A stretch of DNA of 63,591 nt from Alphaproteobacteria bacterium bin52 (GTDB lineage Bacteria > Pseudomonadota > Alphaproteobacteria > Thalassobaculales > Thalassobaculaceae). Of this stretch, positions 29,504 to 38,181 are shown in pieces (positions within the stretch are counted from its first letter, which is position 1; the number at the start of each line of letters is the position of its first letter). Made by a program: the position numbers and the translations under genes. The notes beneath the pieces were generated by a model that had not been told where the DNA came from, did no database searches, and saw only the letters and a program-made list of their open reading frames with translations. The stretch lies in assembly GCA_002238645.1 (NCBI GenBank), contig MPMT01000022.1, forward strand, positions 1 through 63,591. The letters are read 5' to 3'.

Positions 29504-30931
29504 TTGCGTTATCCGCGAGACCTGCAGGGATACGGAGCTGTTCCACCGCACCCGCGCTGGCCCCGGGATGCCCGGATCGCAGTCCAGTTCGTGATCAACT
29601 ACGAGGAAGGCGGCGAGAACGCCGTCATCCACGGTGACGCGGCATCGGAGTCGTTCCTCTCCGACATCGCCGGCGCCGAGCCCTGGCCGGGCCAGCGGCA
29701 CTGGAACATGGAGTCGCTGTACGAGTACGGTGCCCGCGCCGGCTTCTGGCGGCTGCACCGGATGTTCGTGCGCCGCGACATCCCGGTCACGGTCTACGGG
29801 GTGGCAACCGCGCTCGCCCGCTCGCCGGTCCAGGTCGCCGCGATGCAGGAGGCCGGCTGGGAGATTGCCAGCCACGGCCTGAAGTGGATCGAGTACCGGG
29901 GATTTTCCCGCGACGAGGAGCGCGAGCACATCAGGCGCGCGATCCGGCTGCACGAGCAGGTAACCGGCGAACGCCCGCGCGGATGGTACACCGGCCGCTG
30001 CTCCGTAAACACCGTGGAACTCGTGGCGTCGGAGGGAGGCTTCGACTACATCTCCGACGCCTACGCCGACGACCTTCCGTACTGGACCCGGGCCGGCGGG
30101 CGCGATCAGCTGATCATACCCTACACCCTCGATGCCAATGACATGCGGTTCGCCGTCGCCCAGGGGTTCGGGTCGGGAGACGAGTTCTTCGCCTATCTGC
30201 GGGACAGTTTCGACACACTCTATGCCGAGGGCTGCGAGGAACAGCCCCGGATGCTCTCGGTTGGCCTGCACTGCCGGCTTGCCGGCCGGCCGGGCCGGGC
30301 GGCGGCACTGAAACGCTTTATCGAGCACGCGAGCGGTCATGCCCATGTCTGGTTCGCCCGGCGCATCGACATTGCGCACCACTGGCGCCGGACCCATCCG
30401 CCGCGCCGGGCACGGGTCCGGCCCTCGACGCTCGACCACGGCGGTTTCGTGGAGATGTTCGGCGAGGTATTCGAACATTCGCCGTGGATCGCGGATCGCG
30501 CCTGGCACGGCGAGCTCGGCCCGGCGCACGACACGCCGGAAGGGCTGCACAGCGCCCTTGCCCGGGTGTTCCGGTCCGCCGGCACCGAGGAGCGGCTCGG
30601 CGTGCTGCGCGCACATCCGGACCTTGGGGGCCGGCTCGCGGCGGCACGCCGCCTGACCCCCAGTTCGCAGGCCGAGCAGGCATCGGCCGGTCTCGACGCG
30701 CTGACCGACGCGGAGCGGGCGCGGTTCCAGGAGCTCAATCGGACCTATGTCGAACGTCACGGCTTCCCGTTCATCATCGCGGTGCGTGACCATGACCGCA
30801 CCGGAATCCTCCAGGCCTTCGAGACCCGCATCGGCAATGACCGCGACAGCGAGATCCGCGAGGCCTGCCTCCAGGTCGAGCGCATTGCCGGCCTGCGGAT
30901 CCGCGAGATCATGGAACCGGACGCGCCATGA
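29504..30931 (+). CDS. puuE: bifunctional allantoinase PuuE / OHCU decarboxylase (UraD) fusion
   Basis: A 475-residue fusion. Residues 1 to about 300 are the PuuE polysaccharide-deacetylase-like allantoinase (RYPRDLQGYG start, VQFVINYEEGGE, YEYGARAGFW, SHGLKWIEY). Residues about 310-465 are OHCU decarboxylase with the catalytic His in AHPDLGGRLA and the substrate-binding SQAEQASAGLD. It therefore makes (S)-allantoin from OHCU and opens it to allantoate. The start is TTG at 29504: GGGAGG lies 6 nt upstream and the next residues match PuuE proteins exactly, whereas the ATG at 29438 lies inside the candidate promoter. Its last codons overlap the deaminase start. Confidence 0.93.
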   Translation: MRYPRDLQGYGAVPPHPRWPRDARIAVQFVINYEEGGENAVIHGDAASESFLSDIAGAEPWPGQRHWNMESLYEYGARAGFWRLHRMFVRRDIPVTVYGVATALARSPVQVAAMQEAGWEIASHGLKWIEYRGFSRDEEREHIRRAIRLHEQVTGERPRGWYTGRCSVNTVELVASEGGFDYISDAYADDLPYWTRAGGRDQLIIPYTLDANDMRFAVAQGFGSGDEFFAYLRDSFDTLYAEGCEEQPRMLSVGLHCRLAGRPGRAAALKRFIEHASGHAHVWFARRIDIAHHWRRTHPPRRARVRPSTLDHGGFVEMFGEVFEHSPWIADRAWHGELGPAHDTPEGLHSALARVFRSAGTEERLGVLRAHPDLGGRLAAARRLTPSSQAEQASAGLDALTDAERARFQELNRTYVERHGFPFIIAVRDHDRTGILQAFETRIGNDRDSEIREACLQVERIAGLRIREIMEPDAP

Positions 30932-32283
30932 CTGCCGGCCGGATCTGGATCCGAAACGCCGCAGTTGTCGTCACCATGGACGACGAGCGCCGGGAACTGG
31001 CAGACGCGGGACTGCTGATCGAGGACGGCCGGATCGTCGCCGTCGGCGCCGATCCGCCGTCGGTGCGGGCCGACTGGCAGGTGATCAACGCCACTGGGTG
31101 CGTGGTCACTCCGGGCCTGGTCAACACGCATCACCACCTTGCCCAGACCCTGACCCGGGCGGTGCCGGCGGGCCAGGATGCTCCACTGTTCGGCTGGCTG
31201 GGCTCGCTCTACCCGGTCTGGGAGCGGATGCGCCCGGAGGATATCTTCGTCGCAGCCCAGGTCGGGCTTGCCGAACTCGCGCTGTCGGGCTGCAGCATGA
31301 GTTCCGATCACCTGTACTTCTTTGCCAACGGCATCCGGCTGGAGGATACGATCGAGGCGGCGGCGACGGTGGGCATGCGGTTTCACCCGACCCGCGGTGC
31401 AATGAGCATGGGCCAGAGCTCCGGAGGACTGCCGCCGGACAGCATGGTCGAGCCCGAAGCCGGCATCCTGAAGGACTGCGAACGGGTGATCGACGCCTTC
31501 CACGACCCGGCCGAAGGCGCGATGGTGCAGGTGGGACTGGCGCCGTGCTCGCCGTTTACCGTGTCGGAAGGGCTGATGCGCGACGTCGCGGAGCTGGCGC
31601 GCGACAAGGGCGTGCGCCTTCACACCCACCTGGCCGAGAACGCGGAGGACGTCGCCTTCTCGCTGGAACGCTTCGGCTGTCTTCCCGGTGACTACGCCGC
31701 CGACCTCGGCTGGCTCGGCGACCACGTCTGGCATGCCCACTGCGTCACGCTCGACGAGCGCGAAATCGGCCTGCTTGCCGGCACCGGCACCGGGGTCGCG
31801 CACTGTCCGTCGTCGAACTGTCGGCTCGGCTCCGGCATTGCGCCGGTCCGGCTGCTGCGCGATGCCGGGGTCCCGATCGGCCTCGGGGTCGATGGTTCGG
31901 CCAGCAGCGACCAGGGCCACCTGCTGAACGAGGCGCGGCTCGCCATGCTCCTGCAGCGCGTTAACGGCGGGGCCGGGGCGCTCAGCGCCCGCGAGGCCCT
32001 GGAATTCGCGACCCGTGGCGGCGCCAGGGTGCTCGGGCGCAGCGGCGAGCTCGGCTCGCTCGAGAGCGGGAAACGGGCCGATATCGCCATCTGGGACCTG
32101 TCGGGACTCGAGGCCGCCGGCGCATGGGACCCGGTGGCAGCCCTGGTCCTGTGCGGACCGTTCCGCGTCCGTCACCTGCTGGTCGAGGGCCGACCGGTGG
32201 TAACCGACGGCCTGCTGGTCAGTCTCGAGGCCGGCGCCCTGGCCGAGACGGGGCGGACCGCCGTCGCGCGGCTTGCCGGGTGA
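30928..32283 (+). CDS. amidohydrolase, 8-oxoguanine deaminase-like
   Basis: A 451-residue metal-dependent hydrolase of the cytosine/guanine deaminase (AtzB/TrzN/8-oxoguanine deaminase) group. Metal ligands appear as NTHHHL, HTHLAEN with the catalytic Glu, HAHCVTL and GVDGSASSD. The motif set and the neighbouring purine genes fit 8-oxoguanine to urate conversion, which would feed PuuD; other purine or s-triazine-like substrates are possible. Starts with a 4-bp overlap of puuE. Confidence 0.86.
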   Translation: MTAGRIWIRNAAVVVTMDDERRELADAGLLIEDGRIVAVGADPPSVRADWQVINATGCVVTPGLVNTHHHLAQTLTRAVPAGQDAPLFGWLGSLYPVWERMRPEDIFVAAQVGLAELALSGCSMSSDHLYFFANGIRLEDTIEAAATVGMRFHPTRGAMSMGQSSGGLPPDSMVEPEAGILKDCERVIDAFHDPAEGAMVQVGLAPCSPFTVSEGLMRDVAELARDKGVRLHTHLAENAEDVAFSLERFGCLPGDYAADLGWLGDHVWHAHCVTLDEREIGLLAGTGTGVAHCPSSNCRLGSGIAPVRLLRDAGVPIGLGVDGSASSDQGHLLNEARLAMLLQRVNGGAGALSAREALEFATRGGARVLGRSGELGSLESGKRADIAIWDLSGLEAAGAWDPVAALVLCGPFRVRHLLVEGRPVVTDGLLVSLEAGALAETGRTAVARLAG

Positions 32284-32382
32284 GCGGCGGGGACACACCG
32301 CTTGACAGCCAGCAGGCCGCGCCGTGGAATTGCAGGTTCAGGCCCGCAACGAACTGCACCACAGTCACGAAAGGCCACAATC

Positions 32383-33390
32383 ATGCTCAGAGCACTCCTG
32401 ACACTGGCACTTGTTGCCGCCGGCGCGTCCGGCGCTGCCGCCCAGACCAAGGTACCGTTCGCACTCGACTGGAAGTTCGAGGGACCGAGTTCCGCCTACT
32501 TCGCGGCGATCGACAACGGTCACTTCAAGGCCGAGGGCCTCGACGTGGAGATCTCGGCCGGCAAGGGATCGCTTGACGCCATTCCCAAGGTCGCGACCGG
32601 CGCGTTCCCGTTCGGTTTCGCCGACATCAACAGCCTTGTCCGGTTCAAGGACAAGAACCCCGACGCACCGGTCATCGCCGTGATGATGGTCTATGACAAG
32701 CCGCCGTTTGCGGTGGTCGGACGGGTATCGCAGGGCGTTTCGGCGCCGAAAGACCTGGAAAACCGCATCCTCGGTGCGCCGCCGCCCGACGGGGCCTGGG
32801 CGCAGTTCCCGGCGTTTGCGGCGGAAAACGGTCTTGACGTGAGCAAGATCACCGTCGAACCGGTCGGTTTTCCGACCCGCGAGCCCATGCTCGCCGAAGG
32901 ACGGGTCGATGCCATTACCGGCTACTCGTTCTCCAGTTTCCTGAACCTGGTCCGGCTCGGGATCCCCGAGGACGACATCTCGGTGCTGCTGATGGCGGAC
33001 CACGGCCTGGCGCTCTACGGCAACGCGGTCATCGTCAACACTGACTTTGCCGCCGCCAATCCGGACAAGGTGACCGGGTTCATCCGCGCGGTCGCCCGGG
33101 GCTGGCGTGACGTGATCGCCGACCCCGAGGCCGGTGTGCGGATGATGGCGGAGCGCAACCCGGCTGCCGACATCGCGCTCGAGACCCGGCGCCTGCAGCT
33201 GTCGATCGACGGCAACGTGCTGACGCCGAACGTGGCGGCCAACGGCATCGGCCAGGTCGATCCGGCCCGGTTCGACAAGGCGCTCGGCCAGCTCGAGATG
33301 AATTTCGAGCTGTCGAAGGCCCCGGACCCGGCCGCCTACTTCACCGACCGGTACCTTCCCGATGACGGCAGCCTGATGATCGGCGGGTAG
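32383..33390 (+). CDS. ABC transporter substrate-binding protein (NMT1/THI5-like)
   Basis: A 335-residue periplasmic protein with a cleavable signal peptide (hydrophobic core ALLTLALVAAGASGAAA). The mature domain resembles the NMT1/THI5-like binding proteins (VPFALDWKFEGPSSAYF, AIDNGHFKAEGLDVEI), which bring in pyrimidines, sulfonates or thiamine precursors. Here the context suggests a purine or ureide ligand. The ATG at 32383 begins a clean signal peptide; the earlier in-frame start is rejected. Genes for the ATPase and permease follow. Confidence 0.88.
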   Translation: MLRALLTLALVAAGASGAAAQTKVPFALDWKFEGPSSAYFAAIDNGHFKAEGLDVEISAGKGSLDAIPKVATGAFPFGFADINSLVRFKDKNPDAPVIAVMMVYDKPPFAVVGRVSQGVSAPKDLENRILGAPPPDGAWAQFPAFAAENGLDVSKITVEPVGFPTREPMLAEGRVDAITGYSFSSFLNLVRLGIPEDDISVLLMADHGLALYGNAVIVNTDFAAANPDKVTGFIRAVARGWRDVIADPEAGVRMMAERNPAADIALETRRLQLSIDGNVLTPNVAANGIGQVDPARFDKALGQLEMNFELSKAPDPAAYFTDRYLPDDGSLMIGG

Positions 33391-33410
33391 CCGGGCCTGC
33401 GGACAGCGCC

Positions 33411-34241
33411 GTGACGGAGGACGACAGCGGAACGCTGCCGGCCGGAGAGGTTTCGCGCATCGAGCTGCGCGGGGTCTACTACGCCTACCGGACCGGAACC
33501 GGGCACCTGCCGGTCCTCGACGGGCTCACCTTTGCCTGCGGGACCGGCAGTTTCACGGCGGTGGTCGGTCCGTCCGGGTGCGGCAAGTCGACGTTGACGC
33601 GGCTGATCGCGGGACTGATGCTGCCGGACCGGGGCGAGGTGCTGCTGCACGGCGAACCGGTCCGCTCTCCCAGGGCGACGGTGGGAATGGCGTTCCAGAA
33701 CCCGGTGCTGCTCGAGTGGCGGACCATTCTCGCCAACGTCCTGCTGCCGCTCGAGATCGTTCCCAACCGGCTCACCCGCGAGGAGCGCCGCAACCGGGCC
33801 CGCGAGCTGCTTGCCCTGGTCGGTCTCGGGGCGTTCGAGGACCGGCGGCCCTCGGAACTGTCCGGCGGCATGCGCCAGCGTGCCTCGCTGTGCCGCGCGC
33901 TGGTGACCCGGCCGGAGGTCCTGATCCTCGACGAGCCGTTCGGCGCACTCGACGCGTTCACGCGCGAGGACCTGTGGCAGACCATGCACGCGCTGCGGCG
34001 CGAGGAACGGTTTACCTGTCTGCTGATCACCCATGATCTGAGGGAGTCGGTGTTCCTGGCCGACCGGGTGGTGGTGCTGTCCGACCGGCCGGCCACCGCG
34101 CAGGTGACCATGGAGGTGCCGCTTGGCGACAAACGCGCGCTCGACGACCTCTACGGGACCGAGGCGAGCGAACTGCAGGCCGAGCTGCGCCAGCAGATTC
34201 GCATCGCCCAGCAGGCCCGGCAGACGGAGCCGGCGGCATGA
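33411..34241 (+). CDS. ABC transporter ATP-binding protein
   Basis: A 276-residue nucleotide-binding subunit of the nitrate/sulfonate/taurine type. Walker A GPSGCGKST, signature LSGGMRQR, Walker B LILDEPFGALD and the switch histidine in LLITHDLRES are all intact. Starts with GTG at 33411 and overlaps the permease start by 4 bp. Confidence 0.93.
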   Translation: MTEDDSGTLPAGEVSRIELRGVYYAYRTGTGHLPVLDGLTFACGTGSFTAVVGPSGCGKSTLTRLIAGLMLPDRGEVLLHGEPVRSPRATVGMAFQNPVLLEWRTILANVLLPLEIVPNRLTREERRNRARELLALVGLGAFEDRRPSELSGGMRQRASLCRALVTRPEVLILDEPFGALDAFTREDLWQTMHALRREERFTCLLITHDLRESVFLADRVVVLSDRPATAQVTMEVPLGDKRALDDLYGTEASELQAELRQQIRIAQQARQTEPAA

Positions 34242-34996
34242 AGCGCCAGGTCCTGGTTCCGGTCGCAGCCCTGGTGCTGTTCGCGCTGGCCTGGGAGTTC
34301 CTGGTCTGGGTGAACGGCTGGCCCGACTACAAGATGGCCTCGCCGTCCGATCTCGGACCGGCGTTCTGGAAGTTCCGCGGCCTGTTCCTCGAACACAGCT
34401 GGGAGACGCTGTGGCGCACGGTCGCGGGCCTGCTGCTCTCTGTGGCGGCCGGCCTGGTGCTCGGCATGGTCATGGGGCTGTCCCGGGTCATGCGCGAAGC
34501 CCTCTACCCGCTGCTGGTCGGGTTCAACGCCATCCCCAAGGCAACGGTGGTTCCGGTCATCGCGCTCATCTTCGTGGGCGCCCACGACATGAACACGATT
34601 CTGATCGCCTTCCTGATCTCGTTCTTCCCGATCGCGGTTTCGATTTCGATCGGCCTGTCGACGCTGGAGCCGGAATACCGGGACATCCTGCGCTCGCTCG
34701 GCGCCAGCCGCTTCACGATCTTCTGGAAGATCGCCCTGCCCAAGACCCTGCCCGAGTTCTTTGGCGCGCTGAAGGTGGCGGTGACGCTGGCCTTCATCGG
34801 GACCAACCTGATGGAGATCGTCGAACCGCACGGTCGCGGCCTCGGCTACCTGTTCGACAGCGGCAAGATCAGCGCTGACTACCCGTTGATGTTCGCGGTG
34901 CTGATCGCGCTGGCCCTGCTTGGCATCTTCCTGTTCTACTGCGTGGTCGTGCTCGAGAAGATCTTCGCCGGCTGGGCCGAACGTAGCGAGACCTGA
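34238..34996 (+). CDS. ABC transporter permease
   Basis: A 252-residue membrane protein with about six hydrophobic segments and the ATPase-coupling loop around EYRDILRSLGASRFTIFWKI, including the conserved EAA-type Gly. It completes a three-gene importer with the preceding two genes, whose cargo is probably a purine-derived compound given the linked catabolic enzymes. Confidence 0.92.
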   Translation: MKRQVLVPVAALVLFALAWEFLVWVNGWPDYKMASPSDLGPAFWKFRGLFLEHSWETLWRTVAGLLLSVAAGLVLGMVMGLSRVMREALYPLLVGFNAIPKATVVPVIALIFVGAHDMNTILIAFLISFFPIAVSISIGLSTLEPEYRDILRSLGASRFTIFWKIALPKTLPEFFGALKVAVTLAFIGTNLMEIVEPHGRGLGYLFDSGKISADYPLMFAVLIALALLGIFLFYCVVVLEKIFAGWAERSET

Positions 34997-35129
34997 CACC
35001 GCCACGCCCCGGCCCCGCACGACACAGCCCCGTTGACCGGGCGGCACGGACCACCGGCCACGCCGACAATCAAACGCCACGGATCCGCGGGGTTTCCGGC
35101 ACCGGAACCATCGGGCCATGAACCCGGCG

Positions 35130-36659
35130 CTACCGGCCCGACCTGTCCAGTCTCTCCTGCGCCTCGGCGACCCCTCCGCGGGCCGCCTGCTCGTAGAGCG
35201 AGCGGGCGCGCCCGGCGTCGGCGGGCACGCCGCGACCCTGCTCGGTCAGGACGCCGAGGACATGGGCAGCCCTGGCGACACCCAGGTCTGCCGACTTCGC
35301 GAATGCCCGGGCCGCCCGGGTGTCATCACGCGGCGTTCCCCGGCCCTTCAGGTGGAAGACCCCCAGGTTGAACAGGGCGTAGGGATGGTCCTGTTCGCCG
35401 GCCTGCCGGTAGAAGGCGAACGCCCGGGCATCATCCTGCTCGACACCCAGCCCTCGTTCGTAGAACAGCCCGAGGTTGTACAGAACCTCCGGCGAGCCGG
35501 TCTCGGCTGCATCACGCAAAACCCTGGCGGCCGCACCGTAAGCACGTTCGTCCGGGTTGGTGCCGAGGAGGACCCGGGCCAGGTCCAGCAGCTCTTCCGC
35601 CCTCACCTCCGGCGTGCGTTCCACGGCCGCGACCCGGGGACCGGCAGGCGCCGCAGCGCGTTCGGGTGCAGTCGGTGCAGTGGATTCCGGCGCGGGTGGA
35701 GTCGCTGCGCGTTCCGGTGCAGTCGCCGCAGTGGAGCCGGATGCCGGTGGAGCCGCTGCACGTCCGGGCGCGGCTGCCACGGTTGATCCGGAAGCGGGCG
35801 GCGGCGGCGCGCGTTGGGGTGCGGCCGCCGATTCGGGTTGCGGGACTGGTTTGAGGGCGGGTGCCTGCGCTGTCGCTGCTGGTGCCTGGGCGGTCTCGCG
35901 CTGTGCGGGGGCCGTCGCCTGGCCGACCGCACCGGCGGTGGCCTCGTCTTCGCCCTGGAGCAGCGACCACGCGGCCGCGACCGCGTCGTCAAACGTGTCC
36001 GACACCCCGGCAAGATGGGTACGCCCCAGCGTGTCGATCCGCTCCTTGACCTGGCCCAGTCCAAGGGGCTCGGCATAGATGTAGCCGACCGCACCGGCAC
36101 CGGCGAGAATCACCACCAGAATGAAGGAAAACAGCCCGCCGCGGGAGCGAGGCTGCGCCGGTGCGGGCTGCGGTGGCGGTGCCGGCCTCGCGGTCGGCGG
36201 TTCAGGCCGGGGTTCGGGGTCTCCAGTCGGCGGTTCGGGTACCGGTTCAGGCCGGGGCTCCGGTTCGAGCTCTCCGGTCGGCGATTCGGGTACCGGTTCA
36301 GGCCGGGGCTCCGGCTCGAGTTCTCCGGTCGGCGGCTCGGGTTCCGGGCGCGCGGCCCGTGCCGGCGAAGCGAGCTCCGCCTCCGCGTCGGCCCGCTCAC
36401 TCTGCTCGATGCGCAGGGCGACCTGTTGCAACAGCAGGCCAAGAGTCCGCAGCGACTCGTCGACCCTGCTTTTCGAGGCATCGAACCGGGCCTGAACAAA
36501 CCCCGACAGGTCCCCGTCCCGGGCATCGAGCTCGGCCCGGATGGTCCGTTCGAGCCAGGCCCCGACGGTCAGTCCCGCCAGTTGTGCGTGCTGTTCGGCC
36601 ATGGCCCGGACTTCGGGCTCGACGTCATCGAGACGCCAGGCGGACCGGCGATCTGTCAC
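35130..36659 (-). CDS. PodJ-like N-domain / Sel1-repeat membrane protein
   Basis: A 509-residue protein. The N-terminus (WRLDDVEPEVRAMAEQHA, then AGLTVGAWLERTI) resembles the conserved N-terminal segment of alphaproteobacterial PodJ-type polarity factors. A Pro/Glu-rich region with tandem GELEPEPRPEPVPE units follows, then one transmembrane helix (FILVVILAGAGAVGYIYA), an Ala/Pro-rich linker with three 17-residue imperfect repeats, and four Sel1/TPR-like repeats at the C-terminus (LYNLGLFYERGLGV, LFNLGVFHLKGRG). Topology predicts a cytoplasmic N-half and periplasmic Sel1 domain. The GTG start at 36659 has GGAGGAG upstream. The gene follows its small paralog by 28 bp. Confidence 0.8.
   Translation of the reverse strand: MTDRRSAWRLDDVEPEVRAMAEQHAQLAGLTVGAWLERTIRAELDARDGDLSGFVQARFDASKSRVDESLRTLGLLLQQVALRIEQSERADAEAELASPARAARPEPEPPTGELEPEPRPEPVPESPTGELEPEPRPEPVPEPPTGDPEPRPEPPTARPAPPPQPAPAQPRSRGGLFSFILVVILAGAGAVGYIYAEPLGLGQVKERIDTLGRTHLAGVSDTFDDAVAAAWSLLQGEDEATAGAVGQATAPAQRETAQAPAATAQAPALKPVPQPESAAAPQRAPPPPASGSTVAAAPGRAAAPPASGSTAATAPERAATPPAPESTAPTAPERAAAPAGPRVAAVERTPEVRAEELLDLARVLLGTNPDERAYGAAARVLRDAAETGSPEVLYNLGLFYERGLGVEQDDARAFAFYRQAGEQDHPYALFNLGVFHLKGRGTPRDDTRAARAFAKSADLGVARAAHVLGVLTEQGRGVPADAGRARSLYEQAARGGVAEAQERLDRSGR
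36190..36350 (-). repeat. tandem Pro/Glu-coding repeats in the Sel1 protein gene
   Basis: Two near-identical copies and a shortened third copy of a unit of about 51 bp encode PTGELEPEPRPEPVPE-type peptides. They sit just before the transmembrane helix and probably form an extended cytoplasmic spacer. Copy number is likely to vary among strains. Confidence 0.65.
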
Positions 36660-36687
36660 GTCCGCGCTCCTCCGGCAGTCATTGTTG

Positions 36688-37017
36688 TCACTCCGGCAGC
36701 CTGGGATCGGCCGGAGGCCGGGCCTCGTCCGGTCCCGCAATCCGGTTGGCCATCTGTTCCACCACGCCGCGCAGGCGTTCCAGCATCGAGAGCACGTCTG
36801 CTTCCGATCGGCCGATCCGCTCCTGCACGATGGCGCGTACCGACGCGTCCACGCCCCGGTCGGCGTCAGCGCTGCGCCTTACCGCCATGCTGACCCACGC
36901 CGCCGGCGTCATTCCACTGGCAGCAGCCGCAGCCTCGACGGCCGCGATGGTGGTTTCGGTCACCCCTTCGACATGCCAGGGGTCGCGAGCCCCGGAGCCG
37001 GGTCCAGCTTCTGTCAT
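36688..37017 (-). CDS. small PodJ-N-domain protein, function unknown
   Basis: A 109-residue soluble protein. Its whole length aligns with the N-terminal domain of the next gene: WHVEGVTETTIAAVE, AAAASGMTPAAWVSMAVRR, then a helical stretch ending LSMLERLRGVVEQMANRI. It thus looks like a single-domain paralog lacking the membrane anchor and Sel1 repeats. Probably co-transcribed with the Sel1 gene. A longer frame starting at 37116 would overlap the divergent hydratase start and is not preferred. Confidence 0.68.
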   Translation of the reverse strand: MTEAGPGSGARDPWHVEGVTETTIAAVEAAAAASGMTPAAWVSMAVRRSADADRGVDASVRAIVQERIGRSEADVLSMLERLRGVVEQMANRIAGPDEARPPADPRLPE

Positions 37018-37099
37018 GACTTCGCCCCTCCAGGCGGCGATGATAGCGCCTGCACCCTCACTTTGCGACACCAAGCGGTCGCTGAAAGGAACTGCCGGG

Positions 37100-37870
37100 A
37101 TGTCCGCACTCGCCACCGCACTTGCCGCCGCCCGACTGACCGGAGGACTGGTCGAGAAGAACAGGTTCGAGCTGCCTGGCGATGCGGCGGCGGCCCGCGA
37201 TAGCCAGGAGCAGGCGGCCCTCCTTCTGGGGCCGCCGTCCGAAGCCTGGAAGGTCGGGTCAACCTCTCCGCAGGCCCGGGCGGCACTGGGAACCGACGGG
37301 CCGGGAGCGGCCCGTGTCCCCCGCCGCTACCGGTTCGCATCCGGGGAGACCATCGGCGTGTTCGAGGCCCATGATCTGGCCGTGGAGGCCGAGTTCGCGC
37401 TGCGCCTGGGACGCGACATCGTCTGCGACGGATCCCCGCCGCGGCGGGACGAGGTGATCGCCGCAATCGATGCGGTGCTGCCGTCCCTCGAGATCGTCGG
37501 CTGCAGGATTGCCGGGGGCCTTGCCGGTGCCGGGCGTCTTCTGGTGACCGCCGATGGCGGGGCAAACGTCGCGCTCGCGACCGGAACACCGGTCACGGCG
37601 TGGCGCGGTTTCGACCTGCCGGCACACCCGGTCCGCCTGATCCGCAACGGGACCCCGGTTGCCGAGGGCACCGGTGAGCGGGCGCTCGGCGACCCGGTCG
37701 CGGTCGTGATCTGGCTCCTCCGTGACAGGGGCCGCCTCGCTGCCGGCGAGGTGGTCTCGACCGGGACCTGCACCGGCCTGGTTCCGGTCGGGCCCGGGGA
37801 TACTCTCACTGGCGACTTCGGCGAGATCGGGTCGGTCGAGGTCGGCCTGCGGCACGCCGAGCCGGGCTGA
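37100..37870 (+). CDS. 2-keto-4-pentenoate hydratase / fumarylacetoacetate-hydrolase family protein
   Basis: A 256-residue FAH-superfamily protein of the MhpD type (WKVGSTSPQA, EAEFALRLGRD, EIVGCRI, GTCTGLVPVGPGD). MhpD enzymes hydrate 2-oxopent-4-enoate in aromatic meta-cleavage; related proteins are oxaloacetate or acylpyruvate enzymes. No other aromatic pathway gene is adjacent apart from the distant VOC protein, so the substrate is open. The ATG at 37100 is chosen because it starts the family N-terminus; longer frame upstream is antisense to the Sel1 gene. Confidence 0.82.
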   Translation: MSALATALAAARLTGGLVEKNRFELPGDAAAARDSQEQAALLLGPPSEAWKVGSTSPQARAALGTDGPGAARVPRRYRFASGETIGVFEAHDLAVEAEFALRLGRDIVCDGSPPRRDEVIAAIDAVLPSLEIVGCRIAGGLAGAGRLLVTADGGANVALATGTPVTAWRGFDLPAHPVRLIRNGTPVAEGTGERALGDPVAVVIWLLRDRGRLAAGEVVSTGTCTGLVPVGPGDTLTGDFGEIGSVEVGLRHAEPG

Positions 37871-38181
37871 GCGGTGACGGTTCCCCACGGTGGGTTCCAC
37901 CCGTCCCGACGCCGGTGGCGACCTTCCCGCCGGCGCGTGCAGGGGACGGCGTGTCCGTGAACCGACGGGCCGCGCAACGAGGCTCCCGGAACTGACCCGG
38001 GTCGACGCATGTCCCCGTCTGCGAGGCACTCGCCCTCCCGACGACAGGTCCTGCGGACCGAATCATGACGGTGTGCGGGATTTTCAAACGCCCGACACCG
38101 CGCCGGGTACGCGATGCCGCGCGGCGCCGGCGCGACAGAGTTTTCCTTCCCGGTCGTGCAGCATCGACGCGGCCATACCGG
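37871..38181. other. gene-free stretch
   Basis: Nothing recognisable is seen in these 311 bp between two convergent genes. Short GC-rich self-complementary stretches are present (for example near 38110-38140) but no T-tract follows them, so a terminator cannot be claimed. Confidence 0.5.

Noticed and set aside
35000..35129. Terminator downstream of the ABC permease
   Set aside because: No stem followed by a T-tract could be found in this short gap.
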